DNA of 64,000 nt from Rhodocollybia butyracea (lineage: Eukaryota > Basidiomycota > Agaricomycetes > Agaricales > Omphalotaceae), in the NCBI GenBank assembly GCA_015501585.1, contig JADNRY010000017.1, forward strand, positions 372,001 through 436,000. Direction: 5' to 3'. Shown piece after piece: positions 10,043 to 19,970 of the stretch; the first letter of the stretch is position 1; each line of letters begins with the position of its first letter. The position numbers and the translations under genes are program-made. Under the pieces are notes generated by a model, which saw only the letters and a program-made list of their open reading frames with translations, ran no database searches and was not told the origin of the DNA.

Positions 10043-11687
10043 AGTCCCGCGCATCGTCGTTCTCCATGCCCATCATTCCTACAATCCTCCTATGGAGCGT
10101 AGTCCCTAATGGCTTCGTCAAGATGTCGGCTAGATTGTCCTCAGAAGGGACATAGTGAATTTTGACCTCCCCTTTCTCTACGAGGTCACGAAGGAAATGA
10201 TAGCGGATGTCGATATGCTTTACACGTTGGTGGAAGCGAGGATTTTCGGAGATAGCTATCGCACTCTTGTTATCTGCGTAGAGGTCGGAGGGCAGTGAGG
10301 GTGGATACCCAATCTCGGAGAGAAAATTGTGAACCCATTTTGCTTGTTGCGCGCCCTTCCCGTAGGCGATATATTCGGATTCGGTGGTTGAGATGGAAAC
10401 GACGTCTTGCCTTTTAGACATCCAGAAAACTGGCCCTCCTGCCAGCATAGTCAAGACTCCGGAGACGGAACGACGGGTGTCGATACATGCGGCGTGGTTA
10501 GCATCGCCGTAGGTGCGTGGCTTCAGTCCTTCCTTCAAACGACGAAAAGTAATTCCGAGATGTTTTGTTCCGATGATATAGCGGCAAAGGTGGATAAGGG
10601 CGTGCCAATGAGCAGGTCCTGGATCCTGGCAAAAACGGGACAAGTCGTTCGTTTCATACGCCATATCTGGGCGGCAAGCTCCCTGTCCAAACTGAATTCC
10701 TCCCAACAGCTCCCCATATGGCTTGTCGTGCATGAACTGTCGATCTTCTTCCGTCTTGGGAGATTGTTCCTTTGATAATACAAGGCCAGGTGGATAAGGA
10801 GTGGATTTCGGCTTGAGATCCTGGAGTCCGAACTTCGTTAATAACTGATCCCAGTAGGCGGGCATGGACAGAGTAGCGGTCCCGGCTTCCCGGTCGTGCA
10901 CGAGCCTCATTCCTAAGGCGAACTGTACCGTGTCAGTTTCCTTGATGCGGTACCTACTACCAATTTCTTCCTTTGCTCTCGCCATTTCCTCCTTCGTTGA
11001 TGACCCACCCAAAGTATCGTCTGTATATGTCCCCGTCATTGTCTCCCCTGAACTCTGTTTCCTTGACCTAACACACTGGTCTGCTCGTGAGCGAGTATAC
11101 CCAAGATCAGTGTAAGTCCCATCTAGCTGCTTCCACCAGTTCCTTCCCGCCTGCATTGACCCGTATACAGACTTCTTCATTCGCATGACTTTCCCAGTTC
11201 CTCGTCCCTCGAAACCTTCAGGCGGTCGTACGTACATTTCCTCCTTCATGTCCGCGTTCAGGTAGGCCGAGGCAAAGTCAATTTGCCAAATGAAGTAACC
11301 TAGTGAAACCCATACCGCTATAAGGATCCTGAGCGACTCGAATCTCAATACTGCCGCAAATACTTCGAAGAAATCAACCCCTTCAACCTGTTTACCGCCA
11401 TTGACAACAAGCCTAGCTTTCTCATCTACGATGTTCCCCGAGCCATCCAGTTTATGTGCGAATACCCATAGTGGATTGAGTATGGTTGCCCCTGGTGGTG
11501 GATCCTGCAGCTCGCCAAAGACATTGAACTCCTTCATTCGTTGAATTTCCTTCTTTATTGCCGGCATCCAGCGCTCTGGGTCCTCCATCACCTTCGAGTA
11601 GCTCTTCGGTACTGGAGGAAGACCAACTGCCGAGAAAGCTGCGTTGAATGTCGAGTCTAGTTCGGTTGGTAAGTTCTCCGCTAGCAT
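10041..11687 (-). CDS. Copia pol, reverse transcriptase and RNase H part
   Basis: 548 residues counted from the first ATG of this frame. The frame itself is open further upstream, to about 11868, and that extension carries sequence typical of the integrase-RT junction. RT motifs include QIDFASAYLNADMKEEMYV and the catalytic YTDD (a variant of the common YVDD). The RNase H part has YGDANHAACIDTRRSVSG, TESEYIA and ADNKSAI, ending in LADILTKPL, which is standard for Copia. It would normally be made as one polyprotein with the gag-integrase part. Here it lies in a different frame. Whether an altered Met start or frameshifting permits translation is unknown. Confidence 0.9.
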   Translation of the reverse strand: MLAENLPTELDSTFNAAFSAVGLPPVPKSYSKVMEDPERWMPAIKKEIQRMKEFNVFGELQDPPPGATILNPLWVFAHKLDGSGNIVDEKARLVVNGGKQVEGVDFFEVFAAVLRFESLRILIAVWVSLGYFIWQIDFASAYLNADMKEEMYVRPPEGFEGRGTGKVMRMKKSVYGSMQAGRNWWKQLDGTYTDLGYTRSRADQCVRSRKQSSGETMTGTYTDDTLGGSSTKEEMARAKEEIGSRYRIKETDTVQFALGMRLVHDREAGTATLSMPAYWDQLLTKFGLQDLKPKSTPYPPGLVLSKEQSPKTEEDRQFMHDKPYGELLGGIQFGQGACRPDMAYETNDLSRFCQDPGPAHWHALIHLCRYIIGTKHLGITFRRLKEGLKPRTYGDANHAACIDTRRSVSGVLTMLAGGPVFWMSKRQDVVSISTTESEYIAYGKGAQQAKWVHNFLSEIGYPPSLPSDLYADNKSAIAISENPRFHQRVKHIDIRYHFLRDLVEKGEVKIHYVPSEDNLADILTKPLGTTLHRRIVGMMGMENDDARD

Positions 11688-11770
11688 CGCAAAGTTTGCC
11701 CGAGGATGTTTTGTGGTAGTTGCCCAATCTTGGTTACTATTGCGTTCGCGTTTCTCGAATTCTCTACTGG

Positions 11771-14266
11771 CTATTGCAATCGCTGATGGGTTTCTATTTC
11801 GTAGTGAGCGTCGGAGTTCAGGGCCGGTTGATCCTGAGGACTTTTGACGGGGATGTTCGGAACAACGGAATTAGGTTCGATCGTTTCTTCCTTGACATCA
11901 GCTGGCTTCAGGGTTGCGGTGTTGTTGAGTTCCGGGTCGCCGTCGTCATCTACCTCACTCTCCCCTCCAGCTGGTGGCAAGGAACTGACAACTTTCTCAT
12001 CAAACGACACATCTCTACTCGCAACCACCCTACCCGAGGACAAGTACAACAAATACACCCCTCTCTCGCCATATCCAACCATCCTACCAGGCACGGCACG
12101 CGGGTCCAGCTTACCTGGCTCGCCGTTAACGATTGTTGCATAAGCGAAAGCTCCAAAAGGCCTGAGGTGAGCTACGTCCATTCGTCGCTTGTACCACATC
12201 TGAGCTGGAATCTGGAAGCCCGTTCTGCTAGCAGGCAATAAATTTTCGGTGTAGACAATGTACGCACATGCATAAGTCCAAAGGTATGGTGGTAATCCGG
12301 ATTCGAAAAGAATGGTCCTGACATGGTCGAAGGTTACTCCGTGCTTGCGTTCAGCAACCCCATTCGCCGCAGACGAATATGCTGGTATAACTTCTAGCCT
12401 TATCCCATGCTTTTCCGCCCAATTTCGCCAAAGCTCTCCAGTAAACTCCTTTCCACCATCTACTCTGACCGCCAACAACTTCTCCCCTGTCTCGTTCTCA
12501 GCCAGGGCCTTGTACTTGGTTACAGCGGCGAGCGTTGACGTAGCTTCTTTGTTCGGGAGATAATAATCCTTCGTCATCGCTGAATGCCCGTCGATTATGG
12601 GCATCGAGTAGTAGAATCCGCCAAGCGCACGGGTTCTCATCGGGCCTGTCAAGTCAATATGGATGCGTTCCAGAAGTTTGGATTCTACTGTGGTTTTTCC
12701 GTCGAATGGTCTTCGTTTAGCCTGGCCTACATGACACGGGCCACAAGATGGATGCTCCTCCTCTCCTACTATCTTCAGCCCATCCACCAAGCCCTTTTCT
12801 ACTGCCATCTTGATCCTGGTTACTCCGGCATGTCCAAATCGTCGGTGCCAGCCCTGGAGGCCCACAGGTCTGTCAAGAGAACGTACAGTCATCGCGGTCG
12901 TCATTTTTTCGGGTAATCGATATAATCCGCCCGTCCCATGTCCTGTCAGGAAATGACTCCCATCCTCCAAGAAGAACTTAGCTTCTCCTTTCCCAAACAC
13001 TATCGTCAACCCTCTCGCATCCAGTTTTGATATCGAAACCAAGTCCGACGCCACCTTTGGTGCATGGAGAGCACCTTCAAATGTCACTTCTACTGTGGTT
13101 CCATCATTCCTAGTGAAGAACTTCCTGGCACGGCCGTATCCGACGACGTCCAAGACCGTTGATACTTCCGAAGATCTGCTGGTGCGGGAACACGGTGTAT
13201 AAGTCAGGAAGTCTGACTTATTTCTGAAGAAGTGGTCTGTGGCTCCTGAATCCGCATAGGTTTCTCCTGCCGATGCGCTCGCAATAGCTGAGAGAGCATA
13301 GTGCTGGGTGAGTTCTCCGACAACCGCCGTGTTTGCTGCTGAAGTCGGCGCAGGCGCACTCGGTCCCTGATCCTTCTTCCCTCGCCACCACGACGGGTAC
13401 TGTCCTTCTCTCCCTCCCCCTTTCCTAAAACATTCTTCGGCAACGTGTCCAGACCGCAAGCAATTCGGGTTTGTGCACTTCTTGTCTGGGTTCTTCAGCG
13501 GTGTTCCCTGTCGCTCGAGGTGCTCAATCCGATTCTGGAGCGCCACAATGAGGTTATCTCTAGCAAGGTTTGCTTGGGGTAGGTTTGCTCCTGGTACAGC
13601 TGCATCGGGTCGATTATTGCTCCTGGAATACTGATACGTGATATGCTGGATCACGGCCGAAGATGTAGCAAAGGTGGTGGGATTAGCCATGATGTTTTGC
13701 ATTATGGTGTCGAAGGCCACAGTTGGGAATGCCGCAAGGATAAGTTCTCGGAAGATAGTGTCCTGCACGTCATTTCCTGCGTCTATCGCCTCCTTCCTGA
13801 GCTCCCGGAGTGTTTTGAAGAAGCTATCCAGCGTCTCGTTGTCGCGGAAGATATGGTTCCTGAGGCGTCGCATGGTATGGGTTTTGCGCATATCGTCGGT
13901 CTTGCCAAATTCGTTCATCAAGTAGGTCAAGACCTCGTTGGCATTTTTGCTGTCAACATCTGGGACTAGGGAAGGTAGATCCGAGACGTATGCTTCAATC
14001 AACCCTTTTGCTCTGTCATTTCTGAAGATCCACTCTCCTAGTGATGGTACCGTGGAGTACACTGGTGTCGGACCAGGCTCTGGCGCTCCGGGCGTAAGAG
14101 GGGGTCGTGAGATCGTACCATCCGTGTATCCAATGATACCCTGGCTCCTGAGTGCGTTTTTGATTCTTCGTTCTATAGGTGCCCACGATAGGCGTACTCC
14201 CCCATCGAATTTTTGGTCTTCGGGGATTTCAGGGATAGGCGGTGGAATCGCGCCGTTGCTAGACAT
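11771..14266 (-). CDS. Copia gag, protease and integrase part
   Basis: 831 residues. The gag region is at about residues 1-240 and is followed by one zinc knuckle of C-x4-C-x4-H-x4-C form (CTNPNCLRSGHVAEEC). The aspartic protease motif is YADSGATDHFF. The integrase zinc-binding part is HRRFGHAG with a later CGPCHVG. The catalytic core has IDLTGPM, a second Asp at VDGGKEF and a downstream Glu. The frame ends at 11771 without reaching reverse transcriptase, which continues in another frame. Intact copies of the family would be expected to have one continuous polyprotein. Confidence 0.9.
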   Translation of the reverse strand: MSSNGAIPPPIPEIPEDQKFDGGVRLSWAPIERRIKNALRSQGIIGYTDGTISRPPLTPGAPEPGPTPVYSTVPSLGEWIFRNDRAKGLIEAYVSDLPSLVPDVDSKNANEVLTYLMNEFGKTDDMRKTHTMRRLRNHIFRDNETLDSFFKTLRELRKEAIDAGNDVQDTIFRELILAAFPTVAFDTIMQNIMANPTTFATSSAVIQHITYQYSRSNNRPDAAVPGANLPQANLARDNLIVALQNRIEHLERQGTPLKNPDKKCTNPNCLRSGHVAEECFRKGGGREGQYPSWWRGKKDQGPSAPAPTSAANTAVVGELTQHYALSAIASASAGETYADSGATDHFFRNKSDFLTYTPCSRTSRSSEVSTVLDVVGYGRARKFFTRNDGTTVEVTFEGALHAPKVASDLVSISKLDARGLTIVFGKGEAKFFLEDGSHFLTGHGTGGLYRLPEKMTTAMTVRSLDRPVGLQGWHRRFGHAGVTRIKMAVEKGLVDGLKIVGEEEHPSCGPCHVGQAKRRPFDGKTTVESKLLERIHIDLTGPMRTRALGGFYYSMPIIDGHSAMTKDYYLPNKEATSTLAAVTKYKALAENETGEKLLAVRVDGGKEFTGELWRNWAEKHGIRLEVIPAYSSAANGVAERKHGVTFDHVRTILFESGLPPYLWTYACAYIVYTENLLPASRTGFQIPAQMWYKRRMDVAHLRPFGAFAYATIVNGEPGKLDPRAVPGRMVGYGERGVYLLYLSSGRVVASRDVSFDEKVVSSLPPAGGESEVDDDGDPELNNTATLKPADVKEETIEPNSVVPNIPVKSPQDQPALNSDAHYEIETHQRLQ

Positions 14267-14351
14267 TTTGAAGTTCGGTTGTGTTTGTTATTCGGGTGCG
14301 TGTTATGTTATGCGTATTATCAGTGATTTTGTATTAGATTTAGCAGGAGGC

Positions 14352-14364
14352 GGGGCCCATAACC
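14352..14364 (-). other. Primer binding site of the Copia element
   Basis: GGTTATGGGCCCC on the element's strand, next to the 5' LTR. It is complementary to GGGCCCATAACC, the anticodon stem-loop of initiator tRNA-Met, not to a tRNA 3' end. Priming by a tRNA-iMet half is the mechanism known for Drosophila copia. Confidence 0.7.
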
Positions 14365-14692
14365 TGTAAATTAGTAAGTACAATCTCCCAGGAACACGTC
14401 GAGTGATTCAACTCTGTATTAGAAAGTAGATGATACCTGTAAACTAGTAAAGGTAAGTAAGAAGAATACGCACCCCAGGAACACGTCGAGTGATTCAACT
14501 GGGGTGCTACATCGTAAGTAGTCGAGATTAAATACGCCTGCGCGGTAGATAGAAAGAGCAAGGAAAATAATGGAATAATGTTGAAGACTATTAAGGAATA
14601 AAGAAGGTGAAAGGAAAAAGACTCATCCCTATACTTATTCCGGGTGTACGATGGCGGGACTTCTCCAACCCGAACCGCAATACTCTGCGACA
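14365..14692 (-). repeat. 5' LTR of the Copia element
   Basis: 328 bp, two mismatches to the 3' LTR by eye. On the element's strand it starts TGTCGCAGAG and ends TTTACA. It should carry the element's promoter and polyadenylation signals. Confidence 0.93.
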
Positions 14693-14697
14693 GCATT
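14693..14697. repeat. Target-site duplication (right)
   Basis: GCATT, the partner of 9703-9707. The F-box coding sequence resumes at 14698 in frame. Confidence 0.9.
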
Positions 14698-15608
14698 AAA
14701 GCCTGCGATGAACCTGACGTGGAGTTCTCTGAGTCCATTCATTCCATACTTCTCCCCAGATTGACAAGTCTTGATATTCCTTTCCGCGAAACTGAAGGCA
14801 AGAGCCTTTTGCGTTACTTTACAACCCCGCTTCTCGAAATTCTGACAATTAAACATTATGGCAAAAAACGTCGCAACCTAATTGCTGATCTGGTCAGTTT
14901 CCAGGAGTGTTCTGGACTCGATACGGTTTCGATGTTTTCATACCCGCTATCATTGCAGTTTTATGGAGTAAATGAAGACATGTCCTACGCTGATTGGGAA
15001 ATGATTTTATCTGTCTTTCCCTCCATCAGGACACTCACAATCGGCCTCTGCGATTCTACGGATGCGGCCCTGGAGAGACTAATACAAGTCATGACTTATA
15101 CCAAGGATGACTACCTCCTTCCAAAGCTTACAACTTTCAAGCTTTTCCATCTTTATCATCGAATTAAATCCCTAGACATGATGCCCATGGTCCTTTCGCG
15201 AGTATGTCCCAACGACTCTATCGGTGATAAACAGAAGGATAGAAAGTGGTTGGAAAAGGTGGTTCTGCGGGGGGCTTGTTTCGAAGAAGTCGCTCAGGCC
15301 CTTTCCGAATTGCCCGGTTTGGAAGTGGACTACAATAAAAAGTGGATGACGATATGATATGAATCTGGACATGCTACTACAACCTTCTGAGATTTCTCCC
15401 CCTCCATGGGATCTTGTTTTGCTTTGTTATTGGTACTTTTGTTAGCAGAGCATACTCCTGCATACTCCTTCGCTCTATGTATTTTAATTCCGAAACCAGG
15501 ATCGAGTTACGATTACACCGCTGCCTGATACCATATGGCGAACAGTGATGCAGTGAGAACTTTTATTGCTAAGCGTGAATGTCCCTTGATGTGGGCATCT
15601 AATGCTTG

Positions 15609-17204
15609 ATGGAGTACCTCTCCCAGCCTCGTATCGAAGAGCAGGTTCACCTCGAACCCAACGATCTTCTCTACTATCTCCACCTTATATCTGAAAAAGA
15701 AGCTCAAGTGCAGAGCTTCGATGGCCAGATCGAAGAGCTTGGACGTGCGCATAAAGCTCGAGTCTCCGAGTTGAAGCGTCAAAAGGACGAATATCTTATC
15801 GAGATCTCTGTGCTCCGAAACCTTTGTACGCCGATTCGTCGGATACCACTAGAAATCTTAACGAAAATCCTCGAATTTTCTTGCTTGCCTCCCCGCGACT
15901 CCCTCTTGCGACACTACGATATCATCTCCACCATAGCCACCGTTTCAAATGTCTGCGTCGTGTGGAAACGGGCTGCAGCAGCCAATCCGAAATTATGGTC
16001 GGTATTCTGCTTTGATACTATAAGTCACTCCAATCTTCTGAAGGATATTGGGTGGGCCCGAGAGTGGTTCGCGAGGAGTGGCAGTGTACCTTTGGATGTG
16101 CACCTTGAGTTGCGTTCCTTCGAATTCTCGACCACCCCATTATTGGAATGCATTCTCGAGCTCCATCATCGAATCCGAGTATTAGAAATTGCAGGGGCTA
16201 TAGGAAAATTTCGTCCTCTCCTCTCCTCTCCCTTACCCTTCCCTTTGTTGGAAATATTTTTCATTCGTCTCAATGAATGGTGGAATGTTGCGGGGAACAC
16301 TCCTATGGGGTACTTGTTCGACCACTACTCTCCTCACAAGATTAAATCACTCTTGGGAGCGCCTCGATTGCAACAGATCACGGTTAATGACTTGGATTGT
16401 GAAACTACTACTATGCTGGCTCTATTGGTGCTCCCTGAATCGCTGACCTCGCTCAGCTGGGCAGGTGCACTCCGATCAGATATTCGACTCTGTGCGGATG
16501 CACTAGGCCTATGCAAAAATCTTGTCAAGCTTTGTATCGAAGCCAGTGAACCCGATGTGGGGTTCACCGAGTCCATTCATTCCATACTTCTCCCCAGATT
16601 GACAAGCCTTGATATTGTATTCCGCGAAACTAAAGGCAAGAGCCTTTTGCATTGCTTTACAACCCCGCTTCTCGAAAATTTGACAATTATATATCACGGC
16701 CGAAGATATTGCGACCTAATCACAGATCTGGTCAGTTTCCGGGACCGTTCTAAACTCGACACGGTTTCGATGTTTTCGTTGCAATCTCATGGAGCAAATG
16801 AAGACATCTCCTGCGCTGATTGGGAAATGATTCTATCTATCTTTCCCTCTATTAGGACACTCACAATTGGCCCCAGCGATTTTAATAATAGGGACACAGA
16901 CCTGGACAGACTAATACAAGTCATGACCTGCACCAAAGATGACTGTCTCCTTCCAAAGCTTACAGCTTTCAGGCTTTTCCATCTTTATCATCGAATGAAT
17001 TCCCTAGACATGATGCCCATGGTCCTTTCGCGGGTATGTCCCAACGACTCTATTAGTGATAATGGACAGTATGATAGAAAATGGCTGGACAAGGTGATTC
17101 TGTGGGGGGCTTGTTTCGAAGAAGTCGCTCAGCACCTTTCCGAGTTGCCCGGATTGGAAGTGGTCTACTACACAAGTATATACCAATATGGACATGAACT
17201 GTAG
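15609..17204 (+). CDS. F-box protein, intact tandem paralog
   Basis: A single-exon gene for 531 residues, closely similar over its whole length to the interrupted gene at 8781-15357. Order: coiled coil (about residues 15-60), F-box (PIRRIPLEILTKILEFSCLP, about residues 70-115), then irregular leucine-rich sequence with hydrophobic strand-like segments up to the C-terminus (LSELPGLEVVYY). The F-box would bind Skp1; the leucine-rich part would select the substrate, which cannot be predicted. The start is the ATG at 15609; the preceding bases in both copies are also alike, so the duplication includes a little upstream sequence. With its twin broken by the transposon, this copy may keep the function. 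Confidence 0.85.
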   Translation: MEYLSQPRIEEQVHLEPNDLLYYLHLISEKEAQVQSFDGQIEELGRAHKARVSELKRQKDEYLIEISVLRNLCTPIRRIPLEILTKILEFSCLPPRDSLLRHYDIISTIATVSNVCVVWKRAAAANPKLWSVFCFDTISHSNLLKDIGWAREWFARSGSVPLDVHLELRSFEFSTTPLLECILELHHRIRVLEIAGAIGKFRPLLSSPLPFPLLEIFFIRLNEWWNVAGNTPMGYLFDHYSPHKIKSLLGAPRLQQITVNDLDCETTTMLALLVLPESLTSLSWAGALRSDIRLCADALGLCKNLVKLCIEASEPDVGFTESIHSILLPRLTSLDIVFRETKGKSLLHCFTTPLLENLTIIYHGRRYCDLITDLVSFRDRSKLDTVSMFSLQSHGANEDISCADWEMILSIFPSIRTLTIGPSDFNNRDTDLDRLIQVMTCTKDDCLLPKLTAFRLFHLYHRMNSLDMMPMVLSRVCPNDSISDNGQYDRKWLDKVILWGACFEEVAQHLSELPGLEVVYYTSIYQYGHEL

Positions 17205-17637
17205 AGGGTAACTTGGCCAGTTGATCTCTAAAGCCTCCCAACTTTCTTGACTGGATATGGCCTAGAGGCCTCCTACATTGTAAATTAATGCAATATGATG
17301 CCTTGAACAACTGTGAGTTCTGGGTATTTGCCGAATTTTGACCCGTCAAACATTGATGATTTTTATTACTACTCCAATCTTTCAAAGTTACGGCTTCTGG
17401 ACAACGTCAATATTGCATACTGCAGAAAGTACTGAGAGTTTTGAGTTCGGCTCGAAACACATATATCCTTTTGCTGTAACTGGTTTACCCAACCAAAGTC
17501 ATAGTTGGATGAGCGGATAACCACTTAGAAAGATCGATGGTCGGGTAATCACCATAAAGCGGCTAGGGCTTCGTATCACTATTATTCCAGGTATTTGACA
17601 TCCCGTCGACATCTACATACCTCCCAAACTCGATAGG

Positions 17638-18545
17638 TCAAGTGATGAAGATCCCATCGTTCCAGGAGCCATTCGACGACGCCAGCTGCTCGTTACCTGC
17701 AAACACGACATGACCAGCATCTCGGGAAAACAGCGGTGGAAGGCGTGGTGGAATGGGTTTCCTTTTCTTCCTATTTTGCGGCTTCCCTTTCCGCTCCTCC
17801 CGCGAAGTATCCGGAATGGGCTCAGCGCTTGGACTAGTCACCCCTTGAACCTGAGAAATCCCCTGTATCGTCTGCATCACAGACTGAGGCGCAGACTGAA
17901 CTTCGTCGATTTCCATAACTTGCGCTTGCGAAGCGGAAGGTACCTCACCTGGCGCAAGAATCGGTGCGGCAGGAATACGATACAAGTGTTTACAAGCTGT
18001 GCACGTATACACCATGATATGACCATGATTGGAGGATCCTGGATAGATGAGATTTAGAGAGCATATAGACTTTGCAAAGCGTCTGAAAACGCACTTTTTG
18101 TCCTCACAGATGCTGTAGAACCAGGAATGAGCACCATGTTGCATCCTTTACATAGTGTCCGTTTGACTGACGGGTCTCTAAGAAAACCCTTAGTAAGATA
18201 GCTTCGAGCGCGTGGAAGATCCTTTGCGCACAATTGAACAGTGGTCTTCGTTCCTACTGTTTTCATCGTCTCGATATAACTCCTTGAAAGATCATTGAGC
18301 ATCATTGTCTTTTTCTTTCTCGGTTTCTTATTCTTGCTTTTTCCATTGCTAGAGCCCGATAGGTCGCTGGTTGGATGAGATGTAGATGTCGATGGCGCGG
18401 AAGACGGTAAGGTGGAAGAAGCTGAAGCCGAGTGAACGTTGTTCAGATAAACACTGGCTTGGTAAAGGAAATTTAATCTCTGTATCACGTCTCGATTAGA
18501 AACGCTATTGGGATTCGGGACATCGTTTTTGGTTTTCTTAGCCAT
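17638..18545 (-). CDS. rpr2: RNase P/MRP protein subunit Rpr2 (Rpp21-type)
   Basis: A protein subunit of ribonuclease P, which trims the 5' leader of precursor tRNA in the nucleus. Two exons, 18095-18545 and 17638-18038, give 283 residues. The Rpr2 domain has the helical RDVIQRLNFLYQASVYL segment and the zinc ligands CKGC, then YTCTAC after the intron, with the conserved IPGSTASVR and HGHIMVYTC stretches. The donor is GTGCGT at 18094. The earlier GTGAGG would throw exon 2 out of frame. The protein is longer than typical animal or yeast members because of a Ser-rich insertion (residues 45-85) and a basic Pro-rich tail (KKRKPIPPRLPPLF). The start is the ATG before AKKTKND. Confidence 0.83.
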
Positions 18546-18695
18546 GAACGTATGAATGAATCTTGGAGAAGAAATATGACTGATCACGAACGCGCGTGCC
18601 TCTATTTCAGTTCACAACGCTCAAGGTGACATTGTTTCACGCGTTCAATTCCAGAAGCTCAAGCCAACGTTGTTATTACAGTAAATACAAGGTCA

Positions 18696-19857
18696 TCACG
18701 ACTTCATAGCATCATCCTCCTCTTTCTTGCCCAAACCCTCCGCTTGCAAAAGTTCATCAATCTCATCCGGTCTGTAGATCTTCGCCTTGGGAAGTTTTGT
18801 TTCAGGATCAAGGGTGATGACGGCGAATTCCACTATACAGAAAGCGTTTAGCAGGGTTTCGAACGCAGAAAGACAATACACTCACATTTCTCGCTTCCAA
18901 GCGTTGTACTATCCATCGTTTTGCTCATAGTCTTGAGTACCAGACTGATCGCAGCCTTGACTTCAATATCGTCCTTGTATTCCTGTTTCAGTAGACTTTG
19001 TGCCGTGCCATTGTTTGCGCCAATGCAGGTAGCTTTCCAGCCAGAATAGTTACCTGATGGATCTGAATGGTAGAGCTGGAACTGGTATTGCTGATCATAG
19101 CCAGCATAGAGTAGAGAAGCACCGAAGGGTCGAAGACCTATAGAAAGCGATATCAGCCCTACATTTATAGAGACCAGTAACAGAAGATAGTACCTCCGTA
19201 CTGCGTGTAGCTCTGTTTCATATCACACAGACGCTGAGCTAAGAGTTCGACAGGGATATCCTCATTGTACGCTAACAGATGCTGCTGTGCAGCCGATCGA
19301 GCATAGTTGATGAGTGAATTGGCGTCAGCAGTAAGTCCTGCTACACCTCCGATGACATTCCTGAGTAACAGGATGAGTAACAGGGGGCAGAAGGTACTCA
19401 AATGACGCACGAATTTAGTAGGAAAATCTTCTCCCCACTACCACCATATCCACCTTCCTTTGCGCCTGAAAGATCGAGGAGCTTTCCAGTAACCTTCTTC
19501 TCTGCAGCCAGTACTACACCGTCTTTCGCTAAAACACCGAGTACCGTTCCAGCATGGGAGATCGCTTCCATGGCATATTCGACTGTACAATGTCTTTAGA
19601 ATCTGCGACGTTTCCGAGTTGGATAAGCTTACTCTGGTATAATCTGCCTATAACAGAGCTTATTAGCCTGTTGACTGAAAGATATATCACAGTGCTTACC
19701 TTCCGGCGAAAAGATAGTTGTACGACCTAATTTTTCAACGACCGTCAGATTATTGTGTCGATTAGAGATGGCAGCAATATGTACGCACTGTCGTATCTTC
19801 GAGACTATCATAGGATAATTAGAAAAGAAAACTGTAAAAGCCAAGACGACATACCAT
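18696..19857 (-). CDS. pre9: 20S proteasome subunit alpha-3 (PSMA4/Pre9 type)
   Basis: A structural subunit of the outer ring of the 20S proteasome. Eight coding exons: 19855-19857, 19789-19804, 19700-19726, 19633-19647, 19411-19582, 19194-19360, 18886-19137 and 18696-18832. They sum to 789 nt, or 262 residues, matching the family (258-261 in yeast and human). The N-terminus is [15 protein letters not shown], the alpha-subunit gate signature, followed by [11 protein letters not shown]. Further matches are [15 protein letters not shown] and [13 protein letters not shown]. The assignment to alpha-3 rests on the overall likeness to PSMA4. The first coding exon is the ATG alone. A Lys/Glu-rich tail ([11 protein letters not shown]) ends the protein. 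Confidence 0.9.
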
Positions 19858-19970
19858 AGCGTAGATGAGGGTTTAAAGTAAAGTCCAGACGCGTCAGGCG
19901 CATACGCGTCGTTCATTCGGCATCTGCCGAAACTGATCTCTTATTTCAGAAATTATTCTATTATTACGGT

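Larger units (their letters stand above)
9708..14692 (-). mobile_element. Ty1/Copia LTR retrotransposon
   Basis: A 4,985-bp element in minus orientation inside an F-box gene. It has two 328-bp LTRs with TG...CA ends, a primer binding site, a purine tract, and gag-pol in the order gag, protease, integrase, reverse transcriptase, RNase H. Integrase before reverse transcriptase defines the Copia superfamily. The LTRs differ at only two positions that I found by eye (9714/14371 and 9984/14641), so the insertion is recent. The coding region is interrupted by a frame change between about 11771 and 11870, so this copy may not be autonomous. Perfect 5-bp duplications flank it. Confidence 0.95.
8781..15357 (+). 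pseudogene. F-box protein gene split by a retrotransposon
   Basis: An Agaricomycete-type F-box protein with an N-terminal coiled coil (EEQVHLEPDDLLYY onward), an F-box at about residues 70-115 (PIRRIPLEILTKILEFSCLP) and leucine-rich sequence behind it. Members are expected to recruit substrates to SCF ubiquitin ligases. The gene is in two parts, 8781-9707 and 14698-15357. The parts are in frame with each other once the Copia element and one target-site copy are removed, giving about 528 residues against 531 in the tandem paralog at 15609-17204. As it stands, translation from the first part runs into the LTR and stops at 9749. The start is taken at the first ATG, matching the paralog. The allele is probably null, unless a truncated F-box protein has a role. 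Confidence 0.85.

Noticed and set aside
11720..14369. Open frames on the plus strand across the Copia element
   Set aside because: They are antisense shadows of gag-pol without protein motifs.
18120..18130. Donor GTGAGG as the splice site of rpr2
   Set aside because: It resembles a good donor but leaves exon 2 out of frame; GTGCGT at 18094 restores the family motif.
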